Source: Caulobacter sp. UNC279MFTsu5.1 (GTDB taxonomy: Bacteria; Pseudomonadota; Alphaproteobacteria; Caulobacterales; Caulobacteraceae). Taken from it: a stretch of 61,150 nt of DNA. The notes under the pieces were generated by a model. The model was not told the DNA's origin. It did not search any database and saw only the letters and a list, made by a program, of their open reading frames with translations. Shown here one piece after another: positions 21,905 through 30,088 of this stretch. The DNA is taken from positions 1 to 61,150 of the forward strand of contig NZ_FORN01000037.1 in the NCBI RefSeq assembly GCF_900114015.1, in the 5' to 3' direction. Within the stretch, counting starts at the first letter, position 1, and each line of letters opens with the position of its first letter. The position numbers were made by a program, and so were the translations under genes.

Positions 21905-23611
21905 TCAGGCGACCAGGGCGGCGACGCCGCACCTCAGGCCGTTGACCCGGACGTCGGCTTCGCCGACACCGAGCCCCAGAAGGTCGGTCAGGGACGTGAT
22001 CACCCCGTCCAGAGGCGTGGCCGCCGCCGCCAGCAGCGGCTTCAGCGCCGCCAGGATCGCCGCGTCGCCCAGGCCGACATGGATCAGGCCGGCGAAGTCG
22101 ACGTCCAGGTCGAGATTGGCCAGCAGCGAGGCGGTCGTCGCGGCCAGGGTGTCGTTGGTCTTCACGGTCTTGACCGCGCCGGCCTTCACCTCGGCGTCGG
22201 TGAACGCCACCGTCTGCCAGGACATGCCGCCGAGCGCGACGTCGGACTTGCCGCTCACCCCGAACAGGGGCGCCTTGACCAGCTGCGCGCGGTTCACGGT
22301 CAGCGGCCGCTTGAAGTCGTCCAGCGCGGCCAGGTCGATGTCGCCGATCTTCAACGATCCGATGCTGGGCTTGACCTCCAGCGTGGCGGCCTTGCGCCCG
22401 CAGTCGATCTCCTTGAGCCGCGCCTCGCCCGACGCCAGTTCGACCAGCACCGGCAGATGCACTTGGGCCAGGCCGCCCAGCAGGCCCGATCCGGCCAGCT
22501 TGGCGTCGACATAGAGCCGCGCCTGGCTGGTGCGCACCACCACCGTCTTGTCCTGGGTGACGGTCATGTAGGGCGCGTTGTTCATTGGCTCGCCGATCGC
22601 CAGCCAGACATCGGTGTCGGCCAGGCCCGGCACGGTGGCGCCGAGGTCCAGCTGGACCTGGCGGTGGCCCTGGCCGGCCTGCAGGACCGCCTGGGCCAGG
22701 TCCATCGCGCTCAGCGCCACGGCGGCCCGCGAACCGCCGGCCACGTGGTCCTGGTCCCCGTACGGACCCAGCGACGCCACGGCGTCCAGGTGGGCGGGCG
22801 TCCGGTCGCCGGCCGACAGGGCCAGCGTCCGCGTCGCCGAGGCGGCCTTGGCGTCGCCCCCGGCCGCCAGCACGTCGGCCAAGGCCTGCAGCGCCTGTCC
22901 GGTCGTCAGGTCCGCCTGCAGCACCTGGTCGTAGGTCGGCCCGGTCAGGTGCAGGCGCGTGGAGACCGCGTCGAGATAGCCGAACAGGCTGACGTCGGCG
23001 TCGGCCAGGGCGTCGTAGTCCATCACCGACAGATTGACCTGGCTGCCGGTCAGGTCGCCGAGCAGAGCGTTGGCCAGGCCGCCCTTCAGGCTGGCCAGGC
23101 GCGAGCCGATCGAGAAGCTGGCCAGGTCGGCCCGGGCGGCGGTCGCCTCGCGACGGATCGGCACCGACGGCCGGCCCAGCAGCGCCGCGCCGAAGAACAG
23201 CTCGGCCTCGCTGGCGACCGAAACCCGGACCGCGTCGGGGTCCAGGGCCGTCGGCTGGAAGCGCGTCTTCACCGGGATCGCGCTGTCGGCGGTGTAGCGT
23301 CCCAGGGTCACCGTCGCCCGCGGCGGCGTGCGCCAGCCCTCGCCGTTGGCCGTCACGGTCGCCTCGGCGGCGATCTGGGCGCGGCCGATGTCGTTGGCCG
23401 CCGTGATCGCCGCCAGGTCGGCGACGCCCTGCAGCCGGCGGGTCTGCAGATAGATCCAGCCCGTGTCGACCGCCAAGGCGGCCAGGGCCAGCACCAGGGT
23501 CAGGGACATGGCGGTGATCACCGCGACCCCGCCTCGGCGGTTTCGGTGGAAGCCGGTCCCGCCCCGCGGCCGATCGCGCGAGGCCGGACGTCGAATTCGC
23601 AAGCCCCTCAT
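21905..23611 (-). CDS. TadG-like protein with putative Flp pilus-assembly N-terminus
   Basis: The protein has 568 residues from the ATG at 23611. After a basic leader comes the TadG/Tad signature RGGVAVITAMSLTLVLALAALAVDTG (about residues 26-51), a single membrane anchor typical of TadE/TadG minor pilins, then DLAAITAAND. The remaining 500 residues are predicted to be secreted and beta-rich, with many short hydrophobic alternations but no von Willebrand domain that I can see. The gene follows the TadE-like gene with only a few bases between stop and start. No TadA ATPase, TadB/C platform or RcpA secretin is present, so it may serve a Tad machine encoded elsewhere. Confidence 0.78.
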   Translation of the reverse strand: MRGLRIRRPASRDRPRGGTGFHRNRRGGVAVITAMSLTLVLALAALAVDTGWIYLQTRRLQGVADLAAITAANDIGRAQIAAEATVTANGEGWRTPPRATVTLGRYTADSAIPVKTRFQPTALDPDAVRVSVASEAELFFGAALLGRPSVPIRREATAARADLASFSIGSRLASLKGGLANALLGDLTGSQVNLSVMDYDALADADVSLFGYLDAVSTRLHLTGPTYDQVLQADLTTGQALQALADVLAAGGDAKAASATRTLALSAGDRTPAHLDAVASLGPYGDQDHVAGGSRAAVALSAMDLAQAVLQAGQGHRQVQLDLGATVPGLADTDVWLAIGEPMNNAPYMTVTQDKTVVVRTSQARLYVDAKLAGSGLLGGLAQVHLPVLVELASGEARLKEIDCGRKAATLEVKPSIGSLKIGDIDLAALDDFKRPLTVNRAQLVKAPLFGVSGKSDVALGGMSWQTVAFTDAEVKAGAVKTVKTNDTLAATTASLLANLDLDVDFAGLIHVGLGDAAILAALKPLLAAAATPLDGVITSLTDLLGLGVGEADVRVNGLRCGVAALVA

Positions 23612-23616
23612 CGGAC

Positions 23617-24051
23617 TCAATAGCCTCCCAGCTGCACCGAGGCCCGGCGGCGGATCTGGTCCGACGGCATGGGCGTCACCCCGCGCACCGCGAAGGCGAA
23701 CGACTGGGCCGCGTCGTAGGACACCGCCACGGTCAGCCGCCCGTCGCGATCGATCACCTCGGTGGAGACCTTGGCCGGGATCAACTGGGCGTCGCCGGCG
23801 CCGGCGGCGACGGCGGCCTTGGCCAGGCTGGCCCGCTCGGCGGCGCTGGCTCCCGGGATCGCGGCCCGGGCCGCGTCATTGGCCAATTGCTGGACCGAAT
23901 GCGACATCCAGAAATAGCCGCCATAGCCGGTGATCCCCATCAGGATCAGGATCAGCACGGGGGCCAGGAAGGCGAACTCCACCGCCGTCGCGCCGGACTG
24001 GTCGCGCCGGAGACGCCGAACCGCCACGCTCGTTCCGCTGGTCTTCCTCAT
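23617..24051 (-). CDS. TadE-like minor pilin/pseudopilin
   Basis: The 144-residue protein has a basic N-terminus, then DQSGATAVEFAFLAPVLILILMG, the TadE signature with a Gly-Ala cleavage point and the conserved Glu at +5 recognised by a TadV-type prepilin peptidase. A secreted domain of about 100 residues follows. Together with the downstream TadG-like gene it forms a minor-pilin pair in the order commonly found at the end of tad loci. Start ATG 24051. Confidence 0.82.
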   Translation of the reverse strand: MRKTSGTSVAVRRLRRDQSGATAVEFAFLAPVLILILMGITGYGGYFWMSHSVQQLANDAARAAIPGASAAERASLAKAAVAAGAGDAQLIPAKVSTEVIDRDGRLTVAVSYDAAQSFAFAVRGVTPMPSDQIRRRASVQLGGY

Positions 24052-24297
24052 CGCTCGCCCCCTTCTCGCGAAGATTGCGCAAGCAGGATCGGCCCGGCAT
24101 GGATGCGGCCAAGTTTATCCAGATAATACGTGAAATGCGTATTTCACGGCGACAGCCTGTCTCGCCCGAAGGCTGTCGCCGTCAATTGTCGCTCAACTGC
24201 CACGATGGTAGCTTCACAAGGAAGAAAGCTCTTCTCGGCCAGGTAGTTTCACGGGCAAGACGGAGATGACTGATTCTCCGTATTTTCTGGGGTGGCC

Positions 24298-25194
24298 ATG
24301 ACAAACGACTCGCCTGCCACGCACGCCACCGCCGGCGAGGTCAGCCGGAATTTCGGCCAGTGGCAGGACGTCGCCTTGACCGGCCCGGTCATCATCACCC
24401 ATCACGGCCGCCCGCGCGTGGTGCTGCTGTCGGCCGACCGCTACGCCAGCTGGATCAACCTGCCGGCGACCGGCGGGGTCCAGGACGCCCACATCGCCGA
24501 GACCAGCCGCGAAGCCCTGCTGGAGCAGATGGCCGAAGGCTTCATCGCCCTGGACCCGACGCTGCGGGTGACCAAGGTCAATCCGGTGTTCGAGGCCCTG
24601 GCCGGCCGCAGCGCCGGCCATCTGGTCGGGGCCAGCTGGAGCGACCTGTTCCCCCTGCCCACCCAGGCGGTGATCGCCGAGCAGATGCGGCGGGTGCTGC
24701 GCACGGGCGAGGCGGTCGAGTTCGAGGCCGATTCCACCGTCCAGCCGGGCCGCTGCTACGGCGTCCGGGTCTTCCCCTATCCGGGCGGCGTCGCGGCGCT
24801 GTTCGCCAACCGCACCGAGGAGCACAGCCTGCGCGGCCGCCTGCGCCACGCCCGGGCCATGCAGGCGGCGACGGCCGTCCTGCCCAGCCTGGCGGTGGCG
24901 CGGCTGAACATCCGCGGCGTCCTGGCCGAGATGGATGAGGACTTCCTGCGCCTGGCGGGATTCTCCAGCGCCGAGCTGCTGGACTGCCGGCTGACCGACA
25001 TCGTCCGCCCGTCCGACCGCCGCCTCCTGACCCAGGCGCTGGAGAAGGTGCTGCAGGGCGGGGCGGCCATACGCGTCGAGACCGCCCTGCTGGTCCGGGC
25101 CGGCGACGAACGCCCGGTCGAACTGTCCCTGGCCCCGATCCTGCGCGACGGCGCGGCCGACGGGGTGATGGTGCTGGTCCTGGCGGGGACCTGA
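24298..25194 (+). CDS. Phd/YefM-like antitoxin domain fused to two PAS domains
   Basis: The protein has 298 residues. Residues 8-55 (ATAGEVSRNFGQWQDVAL, then GPVIITHHGRPRVVLLSADRYASW) have the sequence pattern of a Phd/YefM antitoxin DNA-binding domain, including the typical V-x-I-T-x-H-G-x-P-x-x-V-L-x-S strand. Two PAS domains follow, at about 73-175 (LLEQMAEGFIALDP, then TKVNPVFEALAGRS) and 200-298. No toxin gene is adjacent. The combination suggests a DNA-binding autoregulator whose binding responds to a PAS-sensed signal (inference). The ATG at 24298 is taken, with CTGGGG 5 nt upstream. It is divergent from the TadE/TadG unit, which could be its target. Confidence 0.72.
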   Translation: MTNDSPATHATAGEVSRNFGQWQDVALTGPVIITHHGRPRVVLLSADRYASWINLPATGGVQDAHIAETSREALLEQMAEGFIALDPTLRVTKVNPVFEALAGRSAGHLVGASWSDLFPLPTQAVIAEQMRRVLRTGEAVEFEADSTVQPGRCYGVRVFPYPGGVAALFANRTEEHSLRGRLRHARAMQAATAVLPSLAVARLNIRGVLAEMDEDFLRLAGFSSAELLDCRLTDIVRPSDRRLLTQALEKVLQGGAAIRVETALLVRAGDERPVELSLAPILRDGAADGVMVLVLAGT

Positions 25195-25273
25195 GCCGCC
25201 GCCAGGCGCGTTAGGGTCCGCGCCTAATTGAACGGCGAAATACCCGGCAAAATACCCGAAACCTAAAAACGGT

Positions 25274-25365
25274 TGTCATCCCGGAAGCCTCGCAGACGCT
25301 GTCCGGGATCCAGGGGCGGCCGCACCTGGATCCCGGCTCTACGCTTCGCTTCGGCCGGGATGACA
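25274..25365. repeat. Dispersed palindromic repeat, TGTCATCCCGG family
   Basis: A complete member: TGTCATCCCGGAAGCCTCGC at one end and CGGCCGGGATGACA at the other, with an internal GGATCCAGG/CCTGGATCC inverted pair. It lies between convergent genes. Confidence 0.85.
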
Positions 25366-25394
25366 AGAGTTGGGGCGTTTCACTTGAACGCCCC

Positions 25395-25931
25395 CTACTT
25401 CTCGGCTTCCGCCTTCAGGCTGGCCAGGCCGGTCTCGAAGTCCTTGCCGGCCATCTTGTCCATGTTGAAGATCACGTCCATCACCCGGAACGGGAAGGGC
25501 GACGGGCCTTCCATGGCCCAGGTGACGCGGGTGGCGCCGCCCTCGGGGACCAGGGTGAAGACGGTCTTGTTGCGCGACTGGAACGGCTTGGTGAAGTCCA
25601 GGTCGATCACCAGTTTCGACGGGGCGGCGGCCTCGACGATCTCCATGCGCCCGGCCCCGGCCTTGCCGTCGCCGCTCCAGGCGTAGGTCGAGCCCAGGCC
25701 GCTGGCCGGACCGCCATAGGTGCGGCTCATGGCGGGATCCAGCTTCTCGTAGGGCGACCAGGCGCCCCATTTGTGGAAGTCGTCGAGCAGGGCGTAGATC
25801 CGATCCGGCGGCGCCGCGATCATGGTGGAGCGGGCGATGCGGAAATGATCGGGCCTGGTCGCGGCGTAGCCCAGCAGGACGACGATCGCGACGACGACGA
25901 CGATGGCGACGACGGCGATGATCTTGAGCAT
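25395..25931 (-). CDS. Membrane-anchored SRPBCC family protein
   Basis: The 178-residue protein has one N-terminal transmembrane helix (about residues 3-24, IIAVVAIVVVVAIVVLLGY) followed by a START-like polyketide-cyclase/SRPBCC domain beginning RIARSTMIAAPPDRIYALLDDFHKWGAWSPYE. Conserved WxPW-type aromatic residues and the C-terminal amphipathic helix (KDFETGLASLKAEAEK) are present. It probably binds a hydrophobic ligand, with the domain facing the periplasm. The ATG at 25931 has GAGGAGGG 7 nt upstream. A repeat (25990-26103) separates it from the ECF42 gene cluster. Confidence 0.83.
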   Translation of the reverse strand: MLKIIAVVAIVVVVAIVVLLGYAATRPDHFRIARSTMIAAPPDRIYALLDDFHKWGAWSPYEKLDPAMSRTYGGPASGLGSTYAWSGDGKAGAGRMEIVEAAAPSKLVIDLDFTKPFQSRNKTVFTLVPEGGATRVTWAMEGPSPFPFRVMDVIFNMDKMAGKDFETGLASLKAEAEK

Positions 25932-25989
25932 GGTTGTTCCCTCCTCGTTGCGGCGGGGCGATCGCATATGGATTTGCTGAGAAAAGAGC

Positions 25990-26103
25990 TGTCATCCCGG
26001 ACAAGCCCGGCGAAAGCCGGGCGCAGATCCGGGACCACCGGAAGCGCATGCGTTCACGCCCCGGTCCCGGATCTTCGCGCTGCGCGCTCGTCCGGGATCA
26101 CAA
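25990..26103. repeat. Dispersed palindromic repeat, TGTCATCCCGG family
   Basis: It starts TGTCATCCCGGACAAGCCCG and ends GTCCGGGATCACA, with an inner hairpin CCCGGCGAAAGCCGGG. It lies between two co-directional minus-strand genes. Confidence 0.8.
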
Positions 26104-26135
26104 CCGTTCGGGTCATATGCGATCGCCCTGGTCGG

Positions 26136-26561
26136 TCAGGTCTTCGGCGGCGTCGTGGCGATCGACCACAGGAAGCCGTACGGGTCGCGGACCTGGCCGT
26201 AGCGGTCGCCCCAGAACATCAGCTGCACCGGCAGCACCACCTCGCAGCCGGCGGCGGTCGCCCGCTCGAACCACTTGTCCACGTCATCGACCTGCAGGTG
26301 CAGGGTGAAGGCCCCGGGCTTCTCCGGCGGGTAGCCGTGCTCGGGATAGAAGTCGCTGAGCATCAGCGAATTGCCGTTGATCAGCAGGTGGATGTGCATG
26401 GTCCGGCCCTTCTCGTCGGGCGGGATGCGGTAGAGGTCCTGGGCGCCGAAGGCCTTGATGTAGAAATCGGCGGCCTCGGTCGCGTTGCTCGGCGACAGAT
26501 AGGGCACGATGCCGCCAGAAACGGCCGGCAGCGGGGGCATCTGCGGTTGGGCGTCAGTCAT
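26136..26561 (-). CDS. VOC family protein (PhnB/glyoxalase-like)
   Basis: The 141-residue protein has two beta-alpha-beta-beta-beta modules. The first reads GGIVPYLSPSNATEAADFYIKAFGA, and the second contains LHLQVDDVDKWFERATAAGCEV and ends WGDRYGQVRDPYGFLWSIA, the usual C-terminal metal-site signature of the PhnB-like subgroup. The catalytic activity is unknown. It is the last gene of the ECF42-type cluster, 27 nt after the NTF2-like gene. The ATG at 26561 is chosen by homology of the start MTDAQPQM. Confidence 0.85.
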   Translation of the reverse strand: MTDAQPQMPPLPAVSGGIVPYLSPSNATEAADFYIKAFGAQDLYRIPPDEKGRTMHIHLLINGNSLMLSDFYPEHGYPPEKPGAFTLHLQVDDVDKWFERATAAGCEVVLPVQLMFWGDRYGQVRDPYGFLWSIATTPPKT

Positions 26562-26587
26562 GGTCGTTGGTCTCCAGGTTGAGGTTG

Positions 26588-27019
26588 TCAGGGCTTCAGG
26601 TCGACGGCGGCCTTGAGGCTGCCGTCCATCAGGAACGGTACGGACTCGTGGAGGTGCACGATCTTCCAGGCCTCGCCGTGCTTGCGCAGGCCCAGGGTGG
26701 CCCGGAACCACAGGTCGGTGACGGCGCCGTCGGTCTTGGTCCCGGTCAGGCGCCCCAGGCCGTGGGCGAAGGCGACGTCGCCGGCCGCGGCGATGTCCAG
26801 GTCGGCCAGGGCGTAGCCGATCGGGCTGGACCAGGTGTCGAACCAAGCCTGCAGGCCGGCGGCGTTCACCCCCGTGGAGCCGAGCGGCGGGGCCAGCGAA
26901 TAGCGCGCGAAATCGTCGGCCAGGTTGGCGATGGCGCCCTCGACGTCCTTGTCGTGCAGGCCCTGGGTCCACGTCTCGATCGCGCGGCGGATCGCGCTCT
27001 GTTCGATGGCGGCGGTCAT
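26588..27019 (-). CDS. NTF2-like/SnoaL-type protein
   Basis: The protein has 143 residues. It begins with a helix (IRRAIETWTQGLHDKDVEGAIANLADDFARYSL) and ends with the beta-sheet typical of the DUF4440/SnoaL-like cone fold (FAHGLGRLTG, VTDLWFRATLGLRKHG, WKIVHLHESVPF). The ending is close to the SgcJ/EcaC type, often annotated as small ketosteroid-isomerase-like proteins of unknown reaction. It is preceded by GGGAG and lies 75 nt downstream of the ECF42-type sigma gene on the same strand. Confidence 0.83.
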   Translation of the reverse strand: MTAAIEQSAIRRAIETWTQGLHDKDVEGAIANLADDFARYSLAPPLGSTGVNAAGLQAWFDTWSSPIGYALADLDIAAAGDVAFAHGLGRLTGTKTDGAVTDLWFRATLGLRKHGEAWKIVHLHESVPFLMDGSLKAAVDLKP

Positions 27020-27093
27020 GGCGGTCTCCCGTTCAGCGGTTCGACCAAAGGACGGACGTCGCATCGCCTGGCCGACACCGGCCGAAAACTTTT

Positions 27094-28359
27094 TTAGCCG
27101 CCCGCCCCTTCCTTCATCAGCCGGTCCAGGTGCAGGCGGATGTGGGCGGCCTCGGCGGCGGTGTTGGCCAGGGCGATGGCCTGGTCGAAGGCGACGCGCG
27201 CCTCGTCCCGCCGCCCCAGCTGCAGCAGCAGCCCGCCCCGCAGGCCGAAGAAGTGGAAATAGCCCGACAGCTTGGGGGCCAGAGGCTCGATCATCGCCAG
27301 GGCCGCTTCGGGTCCGGCGACCTTGGACACCGCCACGGCGCGGTTCAGGGTCACCACCGGCGACGGCGCCAATTGCTCCAGGTCGCCGTACAGCAGGTCG
27401 ATCCGCTGCCAGTTGGTGTCCTCGGGGCGCTCGGCCCGGTCGTGCTCGGCGGCGATGGCGGCCTGGACCAGATAGGGTCCGGGCCGGCGGTGGCGCACGG
27501 CCTTGTCGATCAGGGCCAGGCCCTCGGCGATCATCCGCCCGTTCCACAGCGCGCGGTCCTGGTCCTCCAGCAGCACCACCGCCCCGTCGGAGTCGAACCG
27601 GGCCGGGGCGCGGGCGTGCTGCAGCAACAGCAGGGCGGTCAGGCCCATGACCTCCGGCTCGCCGGGAAACAGCCGCAGCAGCAGCCGCGCCAGGCGGATG
27701 GCCTCGTCGCACAGCGCCCCGCGGGTCAGAAGCTCCTTGCCGCCGGCCGAATAGCCCTCGTTGAAGACCAGGTAGACCATGGCCGCCACGGTGTTCAGCC
27801 GCTGGGCCCGTTCCTCCAGGTCGGGCGCGCCGAACGGCACGGCCGCCGCCCCGATCCGGGCCTTGGCGCGGGTGATCCGCTGCTCCATCGCCGACTCGCC
27901 GACCAGGAAGGCGCGGGCGATCTGGCGGACCGACAGGCCCGAGACGATGCGCAGGGCCACGGCCACCTGCTGGGTGGCCGGCAGGTCCGGATGGCAGCAG
28001 ATGAACAGCAGCCGCAGCACGTCGTCGCGATAGTGCTCGCCGTCCAGCCGGTCGACCAGGGTCGCCTCGGCGTCCTCCAGGTCGGAGATCAGCTCCTCCG
28101 GCGGCAGGGGCGACGACTTGCTCTGCTTGCGCACCCCGTCCAGGGCGGCGTTGCGGCCGACCAGGATCAGCCAGGCGGTCGGGTCGCGCGGCGGCCCGTT
28201 CTTCGGCCAGGCCTTCAGGGCCCGCAGGCAGGCGTCCTGGAACGCTTCCTCGGCGGTGTCCAGGTCGCGGAAATAGCGCAGCAGGGCCGCCACCGCCTGG
28301 GGCCGCGCCGCGGTCAGGGCGGCGTCGATCCAGGCCGCGTCGATATTGGCGATGGTCAT
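27094..28359 (-). CDS. ECF sigma factor with C-terminal TPR-like extension (ECF42 type)
   Basis: The protein has 421 residues. Sigma region 2 lies at about residues 18-75 (RYFRDLDTAEEAFQDACLRALKAWP), and region 4 at about 125-175 (LSVRQIARAFLVGESAMEQRITRAKARI). A C-terminal extension of about 230 residues follows, rich in paired helices (LNTVAAMVYLVFNEGYSAGG, LTALLLLQHAR and TPR-like repeats to the end). This extension defines the ECF42 group, which has no anti-sigma factor. In Streptomyces the extension is needed for activity. It overlaps the YCII gene by ATGA, so the two are translationally coupled, as is usual for ECF42. Confidence 0.9.
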   Translation of the reverse strand: MTIANIDAAWIDAALTAARPQAVAALLRYFRDLDTAEEAFQDACLRALKAWPKNGPPRDPTAWLILVGRNAALDGVRKQSKSSPLPPEELISDLEDAEATLVDRLDGEHYRDDVLRLLFICCHPDLPATQQVAVALRIVSGLSVRQIARAFLVGESAMEQRITRAKARIGAAAVPFGAPDLEERAQRLNTVAAMVYLVFNEGYSAGGKELLTRGALCDEAIRLARLLLRLFPGEPEVMGLTALLLLQHARAPARFDSDGAVVLLEDQDRALWNGRMIAEGLALIDKAVRHRRPGPYLVQAAIAAEHDRAERPEDTNWQRIDLLYGDLEQLAPSPVVTLNRAVAVSKVAGPEAALAMIEPLAPKLSGYFHFFGLRGGLLLQLGRRDEARVAFDQAIALANTAAEAAHIRLHLDRLMKEGAGG

Positions 28360-28766
28360 GCGCCCGCCCTCCTCCTGTGAACCCGCCTGGCGCGCGCCCC
28401 GGTCAGATGGCCGGGACGATAGACGGCCAGCGGGCGGATTTCATAGGCCCCCCGGTCGGGATTGGCCGCGGCCAGGTCGCGGGCCACGGCGATGGCCGCC
28501 TCCAGGTCCCCGCAGTCGACGACATAGAAGCCCAGCAGTTGTTCCTTGGTCTCGGCGAACGGGCCGTCGATCACCAGGGGCTCGCGGCCCTTGCGGAGGG
28601 TGACGGCGGCCGTGGTCGGCAGCAACCGGGCCGTCGCGCCCAGCCGCTCGGCGGCGGCCAGCCCGGCCTCGACCGCCCCGAGCCGCGCCATCACCGCGGC
28701 GTCCTCGGCCGGGCTCCAGGCGCCGACCACGTCCTCGAAATTGTAGCAGAGAATGGCGTAGAGCAT
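28356..28766 (-). CDS. YCII-related (DGPF domain) protein
   Basis: The 136-residue protein has a ferredoxin-like YCII fold: MLYAILCYNFEDVV at the start, then the diagnostic IDGPFAETKEQLLGFYVVDC block near residue 72, and EIRPLAVY near the end. DGPF proteins are the constant companions and likely targets of ECF42 sigma factors, but their biochemical role is unknown. The last about 20 residues are Arg-rich (GARARRVHRRR). It is the first gene of the operon, with the stop overlapping the sigma-factor start. Confidence 0.88.
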   Translation of the reverse strand: MLYAILCYNFEDVVGAWSPAEDAAVMARLGAVEAGLAAAERLGATARLLPTTAAVTLRKGREPLVIDGPFAETKEQLLGFYVVDCGDLEAAIAVARDLAAANPDRGAYEIRPLAVYRPGHLTGARARRVHRRRAGA

Positions 28767-28776
28767 GGGATGGGCG

Positions 28777-28803
28777 CCTTGATCGTACCGAGGACGATCA
28801 AGG
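28777..28803. promoter_or_regulatory. Perfect 10-bp inverted repeat in front of the YCII-ECF42 operon
   Basis: The arms CCTTGATCGT and ACGATCAAGG are exact complements separated by ACCGAGG. The element ends 10 nt before the YCII start codon. It may be an operator or a 5' mRNA hairpin controlling ribosome access. Confidence 0.6.
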
Positions 28804-28819
28804 GCGGCGCGATCCGACA
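28793..28819 (-). promoter_or_regulatory. Candidate ECF42-dependent promoter
   Basis: On the minus strand there is TGTCGG (28819-28814), 17 nt and CGTC (28796-28793). The ECF42 recognition reported for DGPF operons is TGTCGA in the -35 region with a CGTC-like -10, so autoregulation fits. The -10 overlaps the inverted repeat at 28777-28803. Confidence 0.5.
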
Positions 28820-29078
28820 GCGCCGAGCTCAAAAAACACCGCCCGCCCTGCGACAACTTGACCGCACGCGAACGCCCCCACACTCGCGACAAGCGCGAGC
28901 GAAATTGCTATGGCTGAGCTACACCCTAGGCCGCAAGGACGAAGGGGACACGCGACCGCCAAGGCCGCGGGGCAAGCCACGGCCGAAATCGCCAAGCGAG
29001 AGCGATCGTGACAGAGTAACGCTTAGGGCGATCTTTCGCTCGAACTCAAAAGAACAAGCGGGTCGGGGGACTCCAGGA

Positions 29079-29873
29079 ATGAAAAAGCGCTACCTCATCG
29101 CCCTGACGGGCGTATTGTCCTTTGGCGTGGCCATGGTCCTGCCGACCGTGCAGCGGCGCGCCGCCGCCTCGCACGTCTGGCGGCTGGCCGAAAGCGCGGC
29201 CGCCCTGCCCGCCAAGCCCGTCGCGCCGACCTTCACCCAGGCCGACCGCGTGATCGGCCGGAACTTCGGCAAGCGCGTCTACCTCTTCCACGGCCTGCCC
29301 GGCCTGGACGGCTACTGGCAGAGCCCCGACCGACAGGCCCTGGTCGACGCCCTGCAGGAGGACGGCTCGCAGATCGTGGTCGTGCGCCTGCCGGCGGCCA
29401 GGCAGGCCTTCTATGTCGACGGCGGCGCGGCCTATTGCCAGGCGTTCAGGGCCTGGTTCTCGGCCTTCGAACGGGACATTTCTCACCGCTACGGCGCGGC
29501 CAAGGAATACGCCGTCGGGATCAGCTATGGCGGCTACCACGCCATGCTCGCCGCCCAGGACCCGGCGGTCGACGGCTGGGCGGCGATCTCTCCGGTCACC
29601 GACCTCTCGCGCCTGGACGAGTTCCGCTGGCAGTCCAACAGCCGCTGCCGGCCCGGCACGCCGTCGATCGCCGCCAAGCCGGGCCTGATCGTCTATGGCC
29701 GGCATGACCGCCGCGTCGGAACCGACCTAGTCTCGGCCGCCGCCGCCCGGCTCGAGGCCGCCGGTCACGACAAGTTCGAAGCCGCCGCCTTCGACGCCAA
29801 GGGCCACGCCCTGTCGCCCGAGATGGTGGCCAAGGTCGAGCGCTGGTATGGGCTTCAGCAGCCGGTGACATAA
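29079..29873 (+). CDS. Exported alpha/beta hydrolase-fold protein
   Basis: The protein has 264 residues. A signal peptide or anchor (MKKRYLIALTGVLSFGVAMV, about 1-25) precedes a compact alpha/beta-hydrolase domain: strand RVYLFHGLPG (oxyanion-type HG motif), nucleophile elbow AVGISYGGYHAM with Ser near residue 149, GLIVYGRHDRRVGTD with the acidic residue, and a C-terminal His in DAKGHALS. The triad Ser-Asp-His is therefore complete, and esterase or peptidase activity in the periplasm is likely. The substrate is unknown. The ATG at 29079 has CCAGGA upstream, and the longer upstream frame is not used. It stands alone between the ECF42 operon and tRNA-Met. Confidence 0.8.
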   Translation: MKKRYLIALTGVLSFGVAMVLPTVQRRAAASHVWRLAESAAALPAKPVAPTFTQADRVIGRNFGKRVYLFHGLPGLDGYWQSPDRQALVDALQEDGSQIVVVRLPAARQAFYVDGGAAYCQAFRAWFSAFERDISHRYGAAKEYAVGISYGGYHAMLAAQDPAVDGWAAISPVTDLSRLDEFRWQSNSRCRPGTPSIAAKPGLIVYGRHDRRVGTDLVSAAAARLEAAGHDKFEAAAFDAKGHALSPEMVAKVERWYGLQQPVT

Positions 29874-29967
29874 TTCAAGGCTTGGACGGGCGAACCCACG
29901 ACCTCGTTTCGCCCAGCCGCGGTCGCGGAAAGGGACGACGAGGTCAGCATCTTGTCAGGAAACCGCG

Positions 29968-30044
29968 TGGTGGCTGGGGGCGGGATCGAACCGCCGACCT
30001 GTGGGTTATGAATCCACCGCTCTAACCATCTGAGCTACCCAGCC
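29968..30044 (-). tRNA. tRNA with anticodon CAU (tRNA-Met elongator, or tRNA-Ile2)
   Basis: On the minus strand the acceptor stem GGCTGGG pairs with CCCAGCC, with encoded CCA. The D-arm is GCTC-AGATGGTTA-GAGC, the anticodon loop TTCATAA, and the T-arm GGCGGTTCGATCCCGCC. The CAU anticodon could be elongator Met or, if C34 is modified to lysidine, Ile. Initiator tRNA is excluded because position 1 pairs normally with 72. I favour Met. Confidence 0.93.
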
Positions 30045-30088
30045 GCACGAAGCGGAGGCGGGCTTATAAGCGCAAAGCGGGGGCGGCT

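Noticed and set aside
28910..29011. 33-codon plus-strand ORF (MAELHPRPQGRR and so on)
   Set aside because: Only a weak ribosome site and a composition like random GC-rich DNA; not enough support.
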